Origin: DASTHV01 sp035718045
GTDB lineage: Bacteria > Patescibacteriota > Saccharimonadia > Saccharimonadales > UBA10212
Assembly: GCA_035718045.1 (NCBI GenBank)
Contig: DASTHV010000027.1
Coordinates: 1-16,559 of the forward strand
Length of the DNA: 16,559 bases
Direction of reading: 5' to 3'
Shown here: positions 6,192 to 13,088 of the stretch, in pieces
Position numbering within the stretch: the stretch's first letter is position 1
How the letters are laid out: every line of letters starts with the position of its first letter
Notes under the pieces: generated by a model
Database searches by the model: none
Seen by the model: the letters and a program-made list of their open reading frames with translations, nothing else
Told to the model about the DNA's origin: nothing
Position numbers and translations under genes: made by a program

Positions 6192-7394
6192 CTAAACCTT
6201 CTTTAAGACTAATAACTGGCGGCCAACAACTTGGTTTTCTCTAAAGTAAATCAACTCGTCGCGGCCGGCCTGCTTTAAGTCCAAATAATTGTAACCCATA
6301 TCTGTTAAATGGTCAATAACCGGCAGGGCTATAAACTTACCGCCGCCTTGGTGCCAGGCCGGCACGGCTAGGCATATTCTACGGCCGGACTTTACTTGCG
6401 GAGCCAGGTTCTGCAAAAACTTCTTGGTAATCGTATTGGCATCAGAAATTATTTGTTTCAATTCGGCTGGCGGCGGCAATTTAGCTAAAGGCCGCCCCAG
6501 AAATACTTCACTGGCTATAGTGCTAAATCCAGGCCACTGATACTTGGTGGCATCGGCTGGCTCGATATCAACTTGGCCTTCCAGGCTGGGATATTTTTCA
6601 AACAACCACTTCATGTTCCGTCTAGAATACTCCACCATCCGCGGTTCAATATCCGTACCCAAGACGCTGTAGCCCATCAACAGGGCCTCCTGCAACATAA
6701 CACCGGTGCCGCAAAATGGATCCAAGACCCTCACCCGGGTTCTATCCTCTATGTTTATAGGCGATCCGACGGCTAAGTTAACGATTATCTGGGCAAGCTT
6801 GGGCGGTAGCATGCCGATTCGGGCGTCCCGGGCCGGCCGGCCCTGGTCGCGGGAGCCGTAAGCCTCAATATCTTGGACGAATAAAGTTTGCGCCAGATAG
6901 GTCTGATTGCCAGCTCCAACGAATAAAAGCTCCCACGCGCCCTTATGTGTCAATTTGTTATGGAGCACCTGGGCGCTGTTAAGCGCGGATTGGTTATTGG
7001 GCACTACTCGCACCGGCCGGCCGGCCCTTCGAACGATTTTTTTAATTTCCAGCATCGTTTGGCCGATTTTGCCTACCGGCACGCTAAGATTATAAACACT
7101 CAGACCAAGGGTGAATTTACCTTCCGGCAAATGCTTGGCGTGCGGCGGTATATTTTCAACTAAATACTTTGATAGCTTAGGCCAGTCGCTATAGGCCAGG
7201 GTGGCCAGTAGCCGGGCAACCTTAACCGTGCCGCCCAGTTGGCTGAAGTTAATCTCTTCGGCTGGAATATCAAGCAGCGCCGCGCCGGGCAGCGGCTGCA
7301 CGTGTTCGGCACCGTACAGGCTCTCCAGCTCGGCGATCCCTAATGCCGGCTGCCGCCCCAAAACGCAAATACTCTTAGCCTCAAATTCACTCAT
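6192..7394 (-). CDS. TRM11/UPF0020-like SAM-dependent RNA methyltransferase
   Basis: A 400-residue protein. The C-terminal half is a class I methyltransferase: LDPFCGTGVMLQEA (224-237) is motif I as found in N2-guanine RNA methylases, Asp248 in GTDIEP fits the SAM ribose site, and DARIGMLPPKLAQIIVNLA precedes it as in this family. The N-terminal about 180 residues may be a diverged THUMP-type RNA-binding region, but I cannot demonstrate that. The catalytic (D/N)PPY motif is not present; the matching strand reads SEVFLGRPL (295-303), so substrate or chemistry may differ. Together with rpmA downstream, a role in tRNA or rRNA modification is plausible. The start ATG is 30 bp from the divergent gene's ATG, with an apparent -10 box 11 nt away. 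Confidence 0.82.
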   Translation of the reverse strand: MSEFEAKSICVLGRQPALGIAELESLYGAEHVQPLPGAALLDIPAEEINFSQLGGTVKVARLLATLAYSDWPKLSKYLVENIPPHAKHLPEGKFTLGLSVYNLSVPVGKIGQTMLEIKKIVRRAGRPVRVVPNNQSALNSAQVLHNKLTHKGAWELLFVGAGNQTYLAQTLFVQDIEAYGSRDQGRPARDARIGMLPPKLAQIIVNLAVGSPINIEDRTRVRVLDPFCGTGVMLQEALLMGYSVLGTDIEPRMVEYSRRNMKWLFEKYPSLEGQVDIEPADATKYQWPGFSTIASEVFLGRPLAKLPPPAELKQIISDANTITKKFLQNLAPQVKSGRRICLAVPAWHQGGGKFIALPVIDHLTDMGYNYLDLKQAGRDELIYFRENQVVGRQLLVLKKV

Positions 7395-7405
7395 ATCTCA
7401 ACTCT

Positions 7406-7413
7406 AGTATAAT
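7406..7413. promoter_or_regulatory. Overlapping divergent -10 boxes (bidirectional promoter)
   Basis: The octamer AGTATAAT reads TATAAT on the plus strand (7408-7413) and TATACT on the minus strand (7411 to 7406). Each box ends 11 nt from the start codon of its gene, the membrane protein at 7425 and the methyltransferase at 7394. TTCACT at 7386-7391 is a possible plus-strand -35 with a 16-bp spacer; no good minus-strand -35 is seen. Both mRNAs would have leaders of only a few nucleotides. Confidence 0.6.
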
Positions 7414-7424
7414 CAAAAGCAGCA

Positions 7425-8480
7425 ATGGATACACACCAAGAGCCGCACCACATCAAACGGTCTAAATGGCGGGCGGTTCTAACACTTGTGACCTTCGCGG
7501 CTTTGGCGATTTTAATTTACGGTGTCCGTAAAGACATCGGCGGTGTAATCGACAACTTAGGTAAGGTAAACGCCTTCGCATTGCTGCTGCTAATCCCGCT
7601 GCAAATCCTCAATTACGACGCCTACTCTAGGCTGCTTGTCCGCTTGTTTAAGATATTGGGCGAACAAGTACGCTACCGGGATATGTACCGGCTCAATTTG
7701 GAGCTGAACTTCGTCAACCATATCTTGCCAAGCGGTGGAGTCAGCGGCATCTCATACTTTACGGTCAGGATGCGAGCTTACGGCGTGCCTGGTTCAAAAT
7801 CTACTTTATCGCAGCTGATGAAATTGTTGCTTTTGTATACCAGCTTTCAGCCGTTGCTGGTAATCGGCGTCTTTTTACTGGCTATCAGAGGCCATGTCAA
7901 TAACTTGATCATGGTGGTCGCCAGTTCGTTGATAACGCTGTTGGTGGTGGGCACCTTCGCCTTCATCTATATGGTAGAGGACCGCCAGCGAATCAATAAG
8001 GTTTTGACATTCGCTACCCGAGCTATCAATAGATTGATAGGCTTTTTCCGTCGCAAGCCGGACACTATCAATATTGAAGGCGCCCAGCTGGCTTTTGGCG
8101 AGCTGCATGATAATTACCAGCTATTTAAGTCTAACTGGCGCCAGTTAAAGCTGCCGTTTTTGTACATGACATTTGCTAATATTACCGAAGTAGCAGCCGT
8201 TTACGTAGTCTATATCGCGTTCGGGCGGCTGGTGAACGTCGGTGCGGTTACCTTGGCTTACGCTGTCGCCAACTTCGCCGGATTAATATCGGTGCTGCCG
8301 GCTGGCATCGGCATTTACGAAGGCTTGATGACCGCCGTTTTGGTCGCTACCGGGATATCGGCCGGTCTAAGCATCCCGGTGACTATCATGTATCGGGTCT
8401 TGAATATGGCCATTCAGCTGACGCCGGGGTATTACTTTTACCAAAAAGCCGTGCGCGGCGGCCTGGATAAGACCAAATGA
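7425..8480 (+). CDS. Flippase-like multi-pass membrane protein (LPG synthase TM / UPF0104 family)
   Basis: The 351-residue integral membrane protein has hydrophobic segments at about 15-35, 49-68, 129-155, 160-185, 243-268, 271-310 (long, perhaps two helices) and 316-342. The pattern LPSGGVSGISYF (near 102-113) and VLPAGIGIYEGLM (near 290-302) are hallmark motifs of the lysylphosphatidylglycerol-synthase transmembrane family. Only the membrane half is present; the cytoplasmic aminoacyl-transferase domain of MprF is absent. Stand-alone members are annotated as lipid or polyprenyl-lipid flippases, mostly without experimental proof. The gene opens the xse operon and overlaps xseA by 4 nt (ATGA), although no functional link to exonuclease VII is apparent. 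Confidence 0.85.
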   Translation: MDTHQEPHHIKRSKWRAVLTLVTFAALAILIYGVRKDIGGVIDNLGKVNAFALLLLIPLQILNYDAYSRLLVRLFKILGEQVRYRDMYRLNLELNFVNHILPSGGVSGISYFTVRMRAYGVPGSKSTLSQLMKLLLLYTSFQPLLVIGVFLLAIRGHVNNLIMVVASSLITLLVVGTFAFIYMVEDRQRINKVLTFATRAINRLIGFFRRKPDTINIEGAQLAFGELHDNYQLFKSNWRQLKLPFLYMTFANITEVAAVYVVYIAFGRLVNVGAVTLAYAVANFAGLISVLPAGIGIYEGLMTAVLVATGISAGLSIPVTIMYRVLNMAIQLTPGYYFYQKAVRGGLDKTK

Positions 8481-9592
8481 TGGAATCGGTCGTATTGGCG
8501 CCCATTGATTTTGTGGCGCTGGTTAATCAGACCCTGGAATTTGCTTACCCGGTAGTGGCGATTGAGGGTGAGCTGGCTAATTTTAGAATCTCCAAAAACA
8601 AATGGCTATATTTTGACTTACAGGACGAGCAGGCCCGTGTGCGGTTTTTTGGCACTATTTACAATTTGCCGGGACCGTTGGAAGACGGCCTAAAACTGCG
8701 GGTAATTGGCGCACCGCGCCTGCATCCGCGCTTTGGTTTCAGTGTCAATGTCCAATCAATTTCGCCGGTGGGCGAAGGCTCGATTAAAAAAGCCGCCGAC
8801 CTGTTACGGTCAAAATTAGAGGCCGAGGGCTTGTTTGATCCGGTACGCAAGCGATTATTGCCGGCAGCCCCGGAAACTATCGGCCTGATTACCGCCGGCA
8901 ACTCTGCGGCTTACGCCGATTTTATGAAGATTTTAAACGAGCGCTGGGGCGGGATAGAGATCTGGTTTACCGACGTGTATGTGCAGGGCGAACGAGCACC
9001 CCTACAAATCATGAATGCCATAGAACATTTTAACGAGCTGCCTAAACTACCGGACCTTCTGGTTGTTATCCGAGGCGGCGGCAGCGCTGAAGATTTGGCG
9101 GCTTTTAGCGACGAGCGAGTAGTCAGAGCCGTGGCCGCCAGCCGGATTCCGACTTTGGTCGGGGTGGGCCATGAGGTCGATATCAGCTTAGCCGAATTGG
9201 CGGCCGACGCCCGGGCCTCTACGCCTACTAACGCCGCCCAGCTGGCCGTGCCCAATCGCCACGAGGTTCTAGCAAGCTTAGGCGCGGCCGCCAGCGATCT
9301 GGCCCGCCGGTTGAGTCACGCCTTTGATAATTCGCTCCAAGAAGTCGGCCGTAGTCGGGAATACTTAACAAGTCAAGTATTTTTACACCTTAAAAATCAA
9401 CAAAATTCATTAATTTCTGAACGTAAACTAATCAAGGTTTTTGACCCGGCGGCGGCGCTTAAACGTGGTTACGCTATCATCAGCAAAGCCAACGCCCATG
9501 TCAGCAGTGTCAGCCGGCTGAAAATTAATGACAAAATCGCTGTCCGGCTGGCGGATGGTACAATAGGCGCAAGCGTAGAGGAAATTAAATAA
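8477..9592 (+). CDS. xseA: Exodeoxyribonuclease VII large subunit
   Basis: The 371-residue protein has the N-terminal OB-fold of XseA (about 1-100; VVAIEGELANF and WLYFDLQDEQARVRFFG) and then the catalytic domain, with ETIGLITAGNSAAYADF (133-149), RGGGSAEDLAAF (199-210), GVGHEVD (229-235) and STPTNAAQLAVP (248-259). A helical C-terminal region about 265-340 would bind XseB. Exonuclease VII degrades single-stranded DNA to oligonucleotides from both ends in repair. It is shorter than E. coli XseA (456 residues), mainly in the helical part. The start codon overlaps the upstream stop in ATGA; a second ATG follows directly, so the first residue could be either. xseB follows with a 1-nt overlap. 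Confidence 0.96.
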   Translation: MMESVVLAPIDFVALVNQTLEFAYPVVAIEGELANFRISKNKWLYFDLQDEQARVRFFGTIYNLPGPLEDGLKLRVIGAPRLHPRFGFSVNVQSISPVGEGSIKKAADLLRSKLEAEGLFDPVRKRLLPAAPETIGLITAGNSAAYADFMKILNERWGGIEIWFTDVYVQGERAPLQIMNAIEHFNELPKLPDLLVVIRGGGSAEDLAAFSDERVVRAVAASRIPTLVGVGHEVDISLAELAADARASTPTNAAQLAVPNRHEVLASLGAAASDLARRLSHAFDNSLQEVGRSREYLTSQVFLHLKNQQNSLISERKLIKVFDPAAALKRGYAIISKANAHVSSVSRLKINDKIAVRLADGTIGASVEEIK

Positions 9593-9798
9593 TGGCCAAG
9601 CCAAAAACACCGAAATCATATAAGCAGATGACTCAACAACTAAACCAAATGGTCGAGTGGTTCGAGAGTGATGAAGTGGACTTAGATCAAGCCGTCGGTA
9701 AGTACCAAGAAGCCCTGCGCCTGCTGGCCGAAATGGAAGAATATCTTAAAACTACCGAAAACAAAGTCAAAAAAATCGCTGCTAAATTCGACGAGTAA
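9592..9798 (+). CDS. xseB: Exodeoxyribonuclease VII small subunit
   Basis: A 68-residue, largely helical acidic protein with the XseB core: SYKQMTQQLNQMVEWFESDEVDLDQAVGKYQEALRLL in three short blocks, followed by a coiled-coil tail ending KVKKIAAKFDE. XseB units coat the XseA helices and complete the nuclease. Its ATG shares one base with the xseA stop (TAATG), and its own stop shares one base with the next ATG, so translation of the three genes is presumably coupled. Length is normal for the family. Confidence 0.93.
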   Translation: MAKPKTPKSYKQMTQQLNQMVEWFESDEVDLDQAVGKYQEALRLLAEMEEYLKTTENKVKKIAAKFDE

Positions 9799-10304
9799 TG
9801 GAAGTGTTATACATTTTCTTCTGGGTTGTCTGGGCGGCCGCAATCGCGCTGATTTTTGCCTATAGTTTCGTGCTGCTGTTCGGAGCACCATATTTTCCCA
9901 GCCTTGACCCGCATGTTAAGGTCGCCTTTAAGCTGCTAGATCTCAAAAAGGGTCAAACCGTCTATGATTTGGGCTGCGGCGACGGCCGGTTTTTGCGAGC
10001 GGCCGCCCAGCGGGGCATCAAAGCCGTGGGCTACGAGCTAAACCCATTCATGTTTGTGTGGGCGTGGCTGGCTACACGTCGTTATCGCCATTTGGTCAGC
10101 GTGCGGCTGGGCAACTTCTGGAAAGCTGATATTTCGCAGGCCGACGCCGTGTTTGTATTCCTGCTGACCAAATTTATGAAACGCCTGGACGATAAACTGG
10201 CCGCCGAGGGCAAAAAAGGCCTAAAAGTAGCCAGCCACGCCTTTAAAATCCCCGGCAAAAAACCGCTCGCCAAAGAATATGGCGTGTTTCTTTATAAATA
10301 CTAA
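9798..10304 (+). CDS. Membrane-anchored class I SAM methyltransferase (FAM173/ATPSCKMT-like)
   Basis: A 168-residue protein with one N-terminal TM helix (about 4-28), the short motif FGAPYFPS (28-35), then a compact methyltransferase domain. YDLGCGDGRFL (56-66) is SAM motif I, Glu80 in VGYELNP (77-83) is the ribose-binding acid, and FWKADISQADAVFVFLL is the post-motif strand. The TM plus APY-PS plus FWxxD arrangement resembles FAM173-type lysine methyltransferases, which in mitochondria modify the ATP synthase c-subunit. By analogy the target here may be a membrane-associated protein, but this is inference. The gene overlaps xseB by 1 nt and is followed by a terminator, so it closes the operon. 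Confidence 0.8.
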   Translation: MEVLYIFFWVVWAAAIALIFAYSFVLLFGAPYFPSLDPHVKVAFKLLDLKKGQTVYDLGCGDGRFLRAAAQRGIKAVGYELNPFMFVWAWLATRRYRHLVSVRLGNFWKADISQADAVFVFLLTKFMKRLDDKLAAEGKKGLKVASHAFKIPGKKPLAKEYGVFLYKY

Positions 10305-10356
10305 AAACGCGGCCGGCTTGTTTAGCGGGTCAATCTGATTTAACATAAGCATATGC

Positions 10357-10378
10357 ATTTCGCTGCGCGAAATTTTTT
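10357..10378 (+). terminator. Intrinsic terminator of the xseA-xseB-methyltransferase operon
   Basis: A 7-bp perfect stem, ATTTCGC (10357-10363) with GCGAAAT (10367-10373), closes a TGC loop and is followed by a run of T to 10378. It lies about 50 nt after the methyltransferase stop. Confidence 0.75.
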
Positions 10379-10380
10379 AA

Positions 10381-10408
10381 CATTTACCGTTTACCATTTA
10401 CCATTTAT
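10381..10408 (+). repeat. Four tandem heptamers (CATTTAC type)
   Basis: CATTTAC, CGTTTAC, CATTTAC and CATTTAT run without gaps directly after the terminator's T-run. Period 7, one change in the second unit and one in the last. It lies in the 164-nt gap before the surface-protein gene. It may be slipped-strand expansion or a protein-binding array. Confidence 0.75.
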
Positions 10409-10454
10409 TTCTCACCTTTCCTTGACCAAATGTAAATTGGTAATTGGAGTGGCC

Positions 10455-10459
10455 GGAGG
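10455..10459 (+). promoter_or_regulatory. Shine-Dalgarno of the surface-protein gene, inside a small hairpin
   Basis: GGAGG lies 9 nt before ATG 10469. It overlaps a GGCC-GGA-GGCC inverted repeat (10451-10461) that could partly hide it. TTGACC at 10422-10427 is a possible -35 but has no good -10 at the right distance. Confidence 0.5.
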
Positions 10460-10468
10460 CCGCGACTA

Positions 10469-11182
10469 ATGGATCCTCAACAAACATCTGGGCCGGTTTC
10501 TTATAATTCCGTGGCGCGCGGTGGCTCATCGGCCAAATACATCGTAACCATAGTAATTCTGGTGCTGTTGCTAGTTGCCGTCGCTGTTTTTGGTTATTGG
10601 GCATTTTCTGGTCGTCAAGACTACAAAAACAATGCCCAGCAAAAAATCGACAAAGCGGTAAGTATCGCCAAGCAGCAACAGGCCGCCGATCTGCAGAAGC
10701 AATTTGACCAGCAAAGCAAGTCGCCCTATAAGGTTTTCAAGGGTTCGCCCACCTATGGCACAGTTACTTTTAACTACCCAAAAACTTGGAGTGCTTATGT
10801 CGATAGCACCAGCTCTTCAGAACCGATTAACGCCTACTTCAACCCCGATCAAGTTCCCGGCCTAAACAGCCGGTCGGCTTTTGCCCTGCGGGTCGAGCTG
10901 GAAAGTACCGACTATAGCCAGGTCGTGCAGCAGTTTAACTCGTACATCAGTCAAGGAAAAGTTGCCGCCCAAGCCTATCTGCCGCCCAAACTCAAGAATG
11001 TCACCAATGCCGTGCCCGGTACGCTGTTTAGCGGCCATGTGAACCTGGGCGATAGTACCCAAAACGGCGAACTTCTGGTTATCAAAGTCCGCGACAAAAC
11101 CCTAGAGGTTTATACTGAATCAAACGATTATCTTAACGATTTCAATAACGCTGTTTTATCCAGCTTGTCGTTTGTCCCGTAA
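10469..11182 (+). CDS. Single-pass membrane-anchored surface protein, PsbP-like domain (uncertain)
   Basis: The 237-residue protein has a short polar N-terminus, one TM helix about 23-47 and a Gln/Lys-rich linker about 50-90. Its external domain of about 145 residues begins with YGTVTFNYPKTWSAYVDST. That opening and the alternating strand pattern resemble PsbP-type or lipoprotein domains, which bind other envelope components, but the family assignment is tentative. There are no catalytic motifs and no cysteine for lipidation, so it is held by the TM helix, with its N-terminus inside. It stands between two transcription units, with its own Shine-Dalgarno. Function unknown. Confidence 0.72.
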   Translation: MDPQQTSGPVSYNSVARGGSSAKYIVTIVILVLLLVAVAVFGYWAFSGRQDYKNNAQQKIDKAVSIAKQQQAADLQKQFDQQSKSPYKVFKGSPTYGTVTFNYPKTWSAYVDSTSSSEPINAYFNPDQVPGLNSRSAFALRVELESTDYSQVVQQFNSYISQGKVAAQAYLPPKLKNVTNAVPGTLFSGHVNLGDSTQNGELLVIKVRDKTLEVYTESNDYLNDFNNAVLSSLSFVP

Positions 11183-11222
11183 TTTTAGCCTTTTTTAACA
11201 ACAGAATCAGCTACTGGCGCGG

Positions 11223-11231
11223 TGATATAAT
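11223..11231 (+). promoter_or_regulatory. Extended -10 promoter of the pseudo-kinase/receiver/recO operon
   Basis: TGATATAAT combines the extended -10 TGn with a perfect TATAAT (11226-11231). It ends 8 nt before ATG 11240, so the transcript should start within one or two bases of the start codon. The same nonamer occurs before glyS. No -35 match is visible, as expected for an extended -10 promoter. Confidence 0.7.
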
Positions 11232-11239
11232 CTAGGCAG

Positions 11240-11998
11240 ATGGGGACAGGCCTGAGAAAGTCAGTATTCAATAGGGAACAAGACGAAATCGCCAAGCAGC
11301 GGGCTATTTTGATGACGCTAAGCAATGATTTGGCCCTGCCGCTGCTACAGGTCAAGGCCTCCTTGCAGGACCTAGAGAGCCAGGATTTCGCCAAAGCTGC
11401 CAGCCGTCAGCATGCGCAGCAAGCCGCCATGAGCATTGATACCGGTCTGCAGCTGGTCGAGGCTTACCGTCTACTGCTTGATTGGACAAAAGACTGTAAT
11501 TTACCAGCCGAACCTCTGGCCATCGGTTCGATTTTAGAAGATATCGCCCACCAACTAACTCCTTATGCCAAGCAATATAACACAGAGATCCAGGTTAGTG
11601 TCCAGCCGCGGCTGGCTCCGGTGCTGGCTAATCATCCCACGCTTAATTCAGCGCTTGAGGTTTTGGGGGCTAGCCTAATCCGTGCTCAAAGCGCCCACTC
11701 TGAAAAACCTAAATATCAGTTGGTTCTGGGTGCTCACCGTTCGCCGGATAATGTCATATCAGCTGGTGTATTCAGCGATGTAGAGGGCTTAAGCGACCGG
11801 GCGCTGCGAGCGGCCCGCAGCTTAATCGGCCGGGCCCGTCAACCCTTACTGAATGTTCCAGAAGGCGCCGCCGCTGGCATCCTGGTAGCCGATATGCTGT
11901 GCGCCGCCATGTGGCAGCCGCTGCGGGCCGCCGCCCACAACCGCCTGCCCGGTCTGGCTACAGGTGTTCCGGCAACTAAACAATTGCAAATTATATGA
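11240..11998 (+). CDS. Degenerate histidine-kinase-like protein lacking the phospho-acceptor His
   Basis: The 252-residue soluble protein has the layout of a HisKA plus HATPase core without any sensor or membrane region. In the H-box, S28-N29-D30-L31-A32-L33-P34-L35 takes the place of SHELRTPL, so the phosphorylated His is Asn29. After the dimerisation helices, PLAIGSILEDIAHQLTPYAK leads into an HATPase-like fold, but the N-box reads VLGASLIRAQ without its Asn, the G1 box is VEGLSD, and the G2 box is GAAAGILVA instead of GxGLGL. It is therefore unlikely to bind ATP normally or to phosphorylate. It overlaps the receiver gene by 4 nt, suggesting they act together. It may work as a scaffold or allosteric partner. 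Family assignment is from motif order, not from a search. Confidence 0.65.
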   Translation: MGTGLRKSVFNREQDEIAKQRAILMTLSNDLALPLLQVKASLQDLESQDFAKAASRQHAQQAAMSIDTGLQLVEAYRLLLDWTKDCNLPAEPLAIGSILEDIAHQLTPYAKQYNTEIQVSVQPRLAPVLANHPTLNSALEVLGASLIRAQSAHSEKPKYQLVLGAHRSPDNVISAGVFSDVEGLSDRALRAARSLIGRARQPLLNVPEGAAAGILVADMLCAAMWQPLRAAAHNRLPGLATGVPATKQLQII

Positions 11999-12396
11999 TA
12001 AGCCCTAGTGCTAACCGGGTTTTATTGATAGAGCCGGACCGGCCGCTGGCCGATCATATAGCCGCCTTTTTATCGCGAGCTGATTTTACGGTAGAGACTC
12101 ATTCGGATCCGCAGGCAGCCATCATGATCGCCGACGCGAATTCGCCCGATATAGTAATTATGGATCTGTTGATGGCCAGTCATTCGGCAATCGAATTTTT
12201 ATATGAATTCCGCAGCTATCCGGAATGGCAAGGCGTGCCGGTGATCGTGCTTAGCAGTTTATCAGAGGATGAGCTACGGCCATTCAGCCAGTCGTTGTGC
12301 CAGCTGAATATCCATAAGCACATCTATAAACCGCACATCCAGTTCAACGCTTTGGTCAGGGAAGTGCAAAGTCTTCTCCAGCCCGCAATGGTATGA
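11995..12396 (+). CDS. Stand-alone response-regulator receiver
   Basis: The 133-residue protein is a single receiver domain with no output domain. The phospho-acceptor is Asp57 (PDIVIMDLLM), the Thr/Ser switch is Ser87 (IVLSSLS) and the conserved Lys is Lys112 (YKPH). The acidic pocket is altered: IEPD (12-15) has Glu and then Pro where two Asp residues usually stand. Such proteins act by protein contact, as CheY or Spo0F do. It is translationally coupled on both sides, by ATGA overlaps with the pseudo-kinase and with recO. Since the adjacent kinase-like protein lacks its His, phosphate would have to come from elsewhere, or signalling is phosphate-independent. Confidence 0.85.
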   Translation: MISPSANRVLLIEPDRPLADHIAAFLSRADFTVETHSDPQAAIMIADANSPDIVIMDLLMASHSAIEFLYEFRSYPEWQGVPVIVLSSLSEDELRPFSQSLCQLNIHKHIYKPHIQFNALVREVQSLLQPAMV

Positions 12397-13085
12397 CTGC
12401 TACTCAAACCCAAGCTATCGTCTTGGCCCGCACCGATTTTGGCGAGGCCGACCGAATACTGACGTTCATTACTCCCGACCAAGGTAAGGTCAAGGCCATC
12501 GCCAAAGGTGTCAGAAAAACTAAAAGCAAGCTAGCCGGCGGCATCGAGCTGTTTAGTGTCAGCGATATCAGCTTCATTCCGGGCAGAAAAGAAATAAGCA
12601 CAGTCGTATCGACTCGGCTTAAAAAACATTATGGGCAGATAGTGAAAGACTTAGACCGTACCGCAGTTGGTTTCGAGCTGATTAAAAGAATTAATAAAGC
12701 CACGGAGGATTCGCCGGAACCGGCCTATTTTTATTTACTGCAGGAGGCTTTCGAGGCCTTAGACGATTCTTCTGTCGATTTCAACCTGATAAAACTATGG
12801 TTCGATATGCAGCTGCTGCGATTGGGCGGCCACTCGCCAAATCTATATTCTGATGACAAGGGCCATAAGCTCTTACCCGACAGCACTTATACTTTTGATT
12901 TTGATAATGTCCGGTTCGTCAAAAACAGCCGCGGCAAATTCACGTCCGGCCACATTAAGTTTCTTCGAATCGGCTTTTCGGCGTCAGTACCCAGAATACT
13001 TAATCGGATAAATAATGCTAACGAGCTGGCCGCGGCGACCGGTCCGCTCATCCAATCTTTACTGCAGTCTTATATAAGATTATGA
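12393..13085 (+). CDS. recO: DNA repair protein RecO
   Basis: A 230-residue protein with the RecO N-terminal OB-fold (QTQAIVLARTDFGEADRILTFITPDQGKVKAIAKGVRK in short blocks over 5-42, then GGIELFSVSDISF) and a helical C-terminal domain. RecO anneals single strands and, with RecR, loads RecA onto SSB-coated DNA. The Cys4 zinc site found in many RecO proteins is missing: the corresponding loop reads GGHSPNLYSDDKGHKLL, with no cysteines. Length is normal. The start overlaps the receiver stop by ATGA. It converges with the TPR gene, only 3 nt separating the two stops. Confidence 0.93.
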   Translation: MTATQTQAIVLARTDFGEADRILTFITPDQGKVKAIAKGVRKTKSKLAGGIELFSVSDISFIPGRKEISTVVSTRLKKHYGQIVKDLDRTAVGFELIKRINKATEDSPEPAYFYLLQEAFEALDDSSVDFNLIKLWFDMQLLRLGGHSPNLYSDDKGHKLLPDSTYTFDFDNVRFVKNSRGKFTSGHIKFLRIGFSASVPRILNRINNANELAAATGPLIQSLLQSYIRL

Positions 13086-13088
13086 GTG

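Noticed and set aside
10349..10356. GCATATGC palindrome next to the operon terminator
   Set aside because: An 8-bp self-complementary word is common by chance, and nothing around it suggests a binding site.
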